From positions 1 through 6,846 of the forward strand of contig JAZQKW010000122.1 of assembly GCA_045542375.1 (NCBI GenBank): a stretch of DNA of 6,846 nt, given 5' to 3'. Both the position numbers and the translations under genes were made by a program. Under the pieces are notes generated by a model, which did not search any database, was not told the DNA's origin, and saw nothing but the letters and a program-made list of their open reading frames with translations. Each line of letters begins with the position of its first letter. The stretch's first letter is position 1. The stretch comes from Eshraghiella sp045542375. Lineage in GTDB: Bacteria > Bacillota > Clostridia > Lachnospirales > Lachnospiraceae. Positions 6,648 to 6,846 of the stretch are shown piece after piece.

Positions 6648-6676
6648 TTGACAATTAGGGGTAATATGATTAAAAT
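6648..6676 (+). promoter_or_regulatory. Near-consensus sigma-A promoter of ilvN
   Basis: A perfect TTGACA (6648-6653) is 17 bases upstream of TAAAAT (6671-6676). The predicted transcript would start near 6683, giving a leader of only about 40 bases before the ilvN start. An 8-base palindrome TTGGCCAA (6692-6699) lies just downstream in the leader. The leader is too short for a T-box or an attenuator with leader peptide. Confidence 0.8.
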
Positions 6677-6723
6677 AGTATGGAATAGGCTTTGGCCAAT
6701 ATTTTATAAGGTGTGTAACATAT

Positions 6724-6846
6724 ATGAGAAAAATAGTTTTATCATTATTAGTTAACAATGAAACAGGTGTTACAAGCAGAATATCAGGGCTCTTCACAAG
6801 AAGAGGCTTTAATATTGAAGGTATTACTGCCGGACCTACAACGAAT
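6724..6846 (+). CDS. ilvN: Acetolactate synthase small (regulatory) subunit, 3' truncated
   Basis: Only the first 41 residues are present; the frame runs open through the right edge. They begin MRKIVLSLLV and continue with NNETGV, SRISGLFTRRGFNIEGI and TAGPT. This is the start of the ACT domain of IlvN/IlvH, close to E. coli IlvH (NESGALSR, LFSQRGYNIES). By that alignment N12, G15 and N30 correspond to the valine-site residues N11, G14 and N29 of IlvH. The subunit activates acetolactate synthase and confers feedback inhibition by branched-chain amino acids in valine, leucine and isoleucine synthesis. The ATG has an AAGGTG ribosome binding site (6708-6713) ten bases upstream, and its own strong promoter. 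The catalytic subunit gene is not upstream, so it must lie downstream or elsewhere. Confidence 0.93.
   Translation, partial: MRKIVLSLLVNNETGVTSRISGLFTRRGFNIEGITAGPTTN

Noticed and set aside
6627..6650. Terminator after the J-domain gene
   Set aside because: Only a 4-base stem (TACG/CGTA) with an 8-base loop can be drawn, with no run of T after it. Readthrough toward ilvN is possible.
6636..6723. T-box or leader-peptide attenuator before ilvN
   Set aside because: The interval is only 88 bases, with the promoter inside it. No terminator hairpin, T-box sequence or short Val/Leu/Ile-rich frame is seen.

Overview
The window is AT-rich DNA that reads like the chromosome of a Firmicute of the Lachnospiraceae type (Butyrivibrio/Roseburia/Eubacterium relatives). 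The basis is purine-rich AGGAG-like ribosome binding sites, TTGACA/TATAAT-type promoters, AT-biased codon use, and the families present: an Rpn-like nuclease/transposase tail, a CotH-domain lipoprotein, a GGDEF-EAL protein and a GerN/NapA-like antiporter. Genus assignment is inference only.

Left part (1-3207, + strand). The window opens inside the C-terminal end of a PD-(D/E)XK (Rpn/PDDEXK_2-type) gene, closed by a strong hairpin terminator at 374-410. A promoter at 416-445 then starts a two-gene operon. The first gene encodes a 165-residue lipoprotein of unknown function. Two bases later comes a 728-residue lipoprotein with a long acidic Thr/Lys linker containing five 12-residue repeats, a CotH-type kinase-like domain, and a C-terminal beta-sandwich module resembling carbohydrate-binding (CBM48/X25/SusE-like) domains. 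Both products should be anchored to the outer face of the membrane.

Middle (3169-4907). A hairpin at 3169-3204 sits between convergent genes and probably ends transcription from both sides. The minus-strand gene encodes a membrane-anchored GGDEF-EAL protein. Its GGDEF motif is destroyed, and its EAL domain keeps most catalytic residues but has an altered loop 6 (DNFG instead of DDFG). A 156-base divergent intergenic region holds its promoter, the promoter of the rightward genes, and short GCAATATG repeats that could be an operator.

Right part (4908-6846, + strand). A CPA2-type cation:proton antiporter with a DD ion-binding motif is followed 24 bases later by a coiled-coil protein with a C-terminal J-domain-like HPD motif; the two are probably co-transcribed. 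A near-consensus promoter at 6648-6676 then drives the start of the acetolactate synthase small subunit (ilvN), cut by the window end.

Most of the window is ordinary chromosomal content. The parts most worth a second look are the lipoprotein/CotH pair, the doubly degenerate GGDEF-EAL protein, and the J-domain/coiled-coil partner of the antiporter. No CRISPR array, tRNA, rRNA or complete mobile element was seen.
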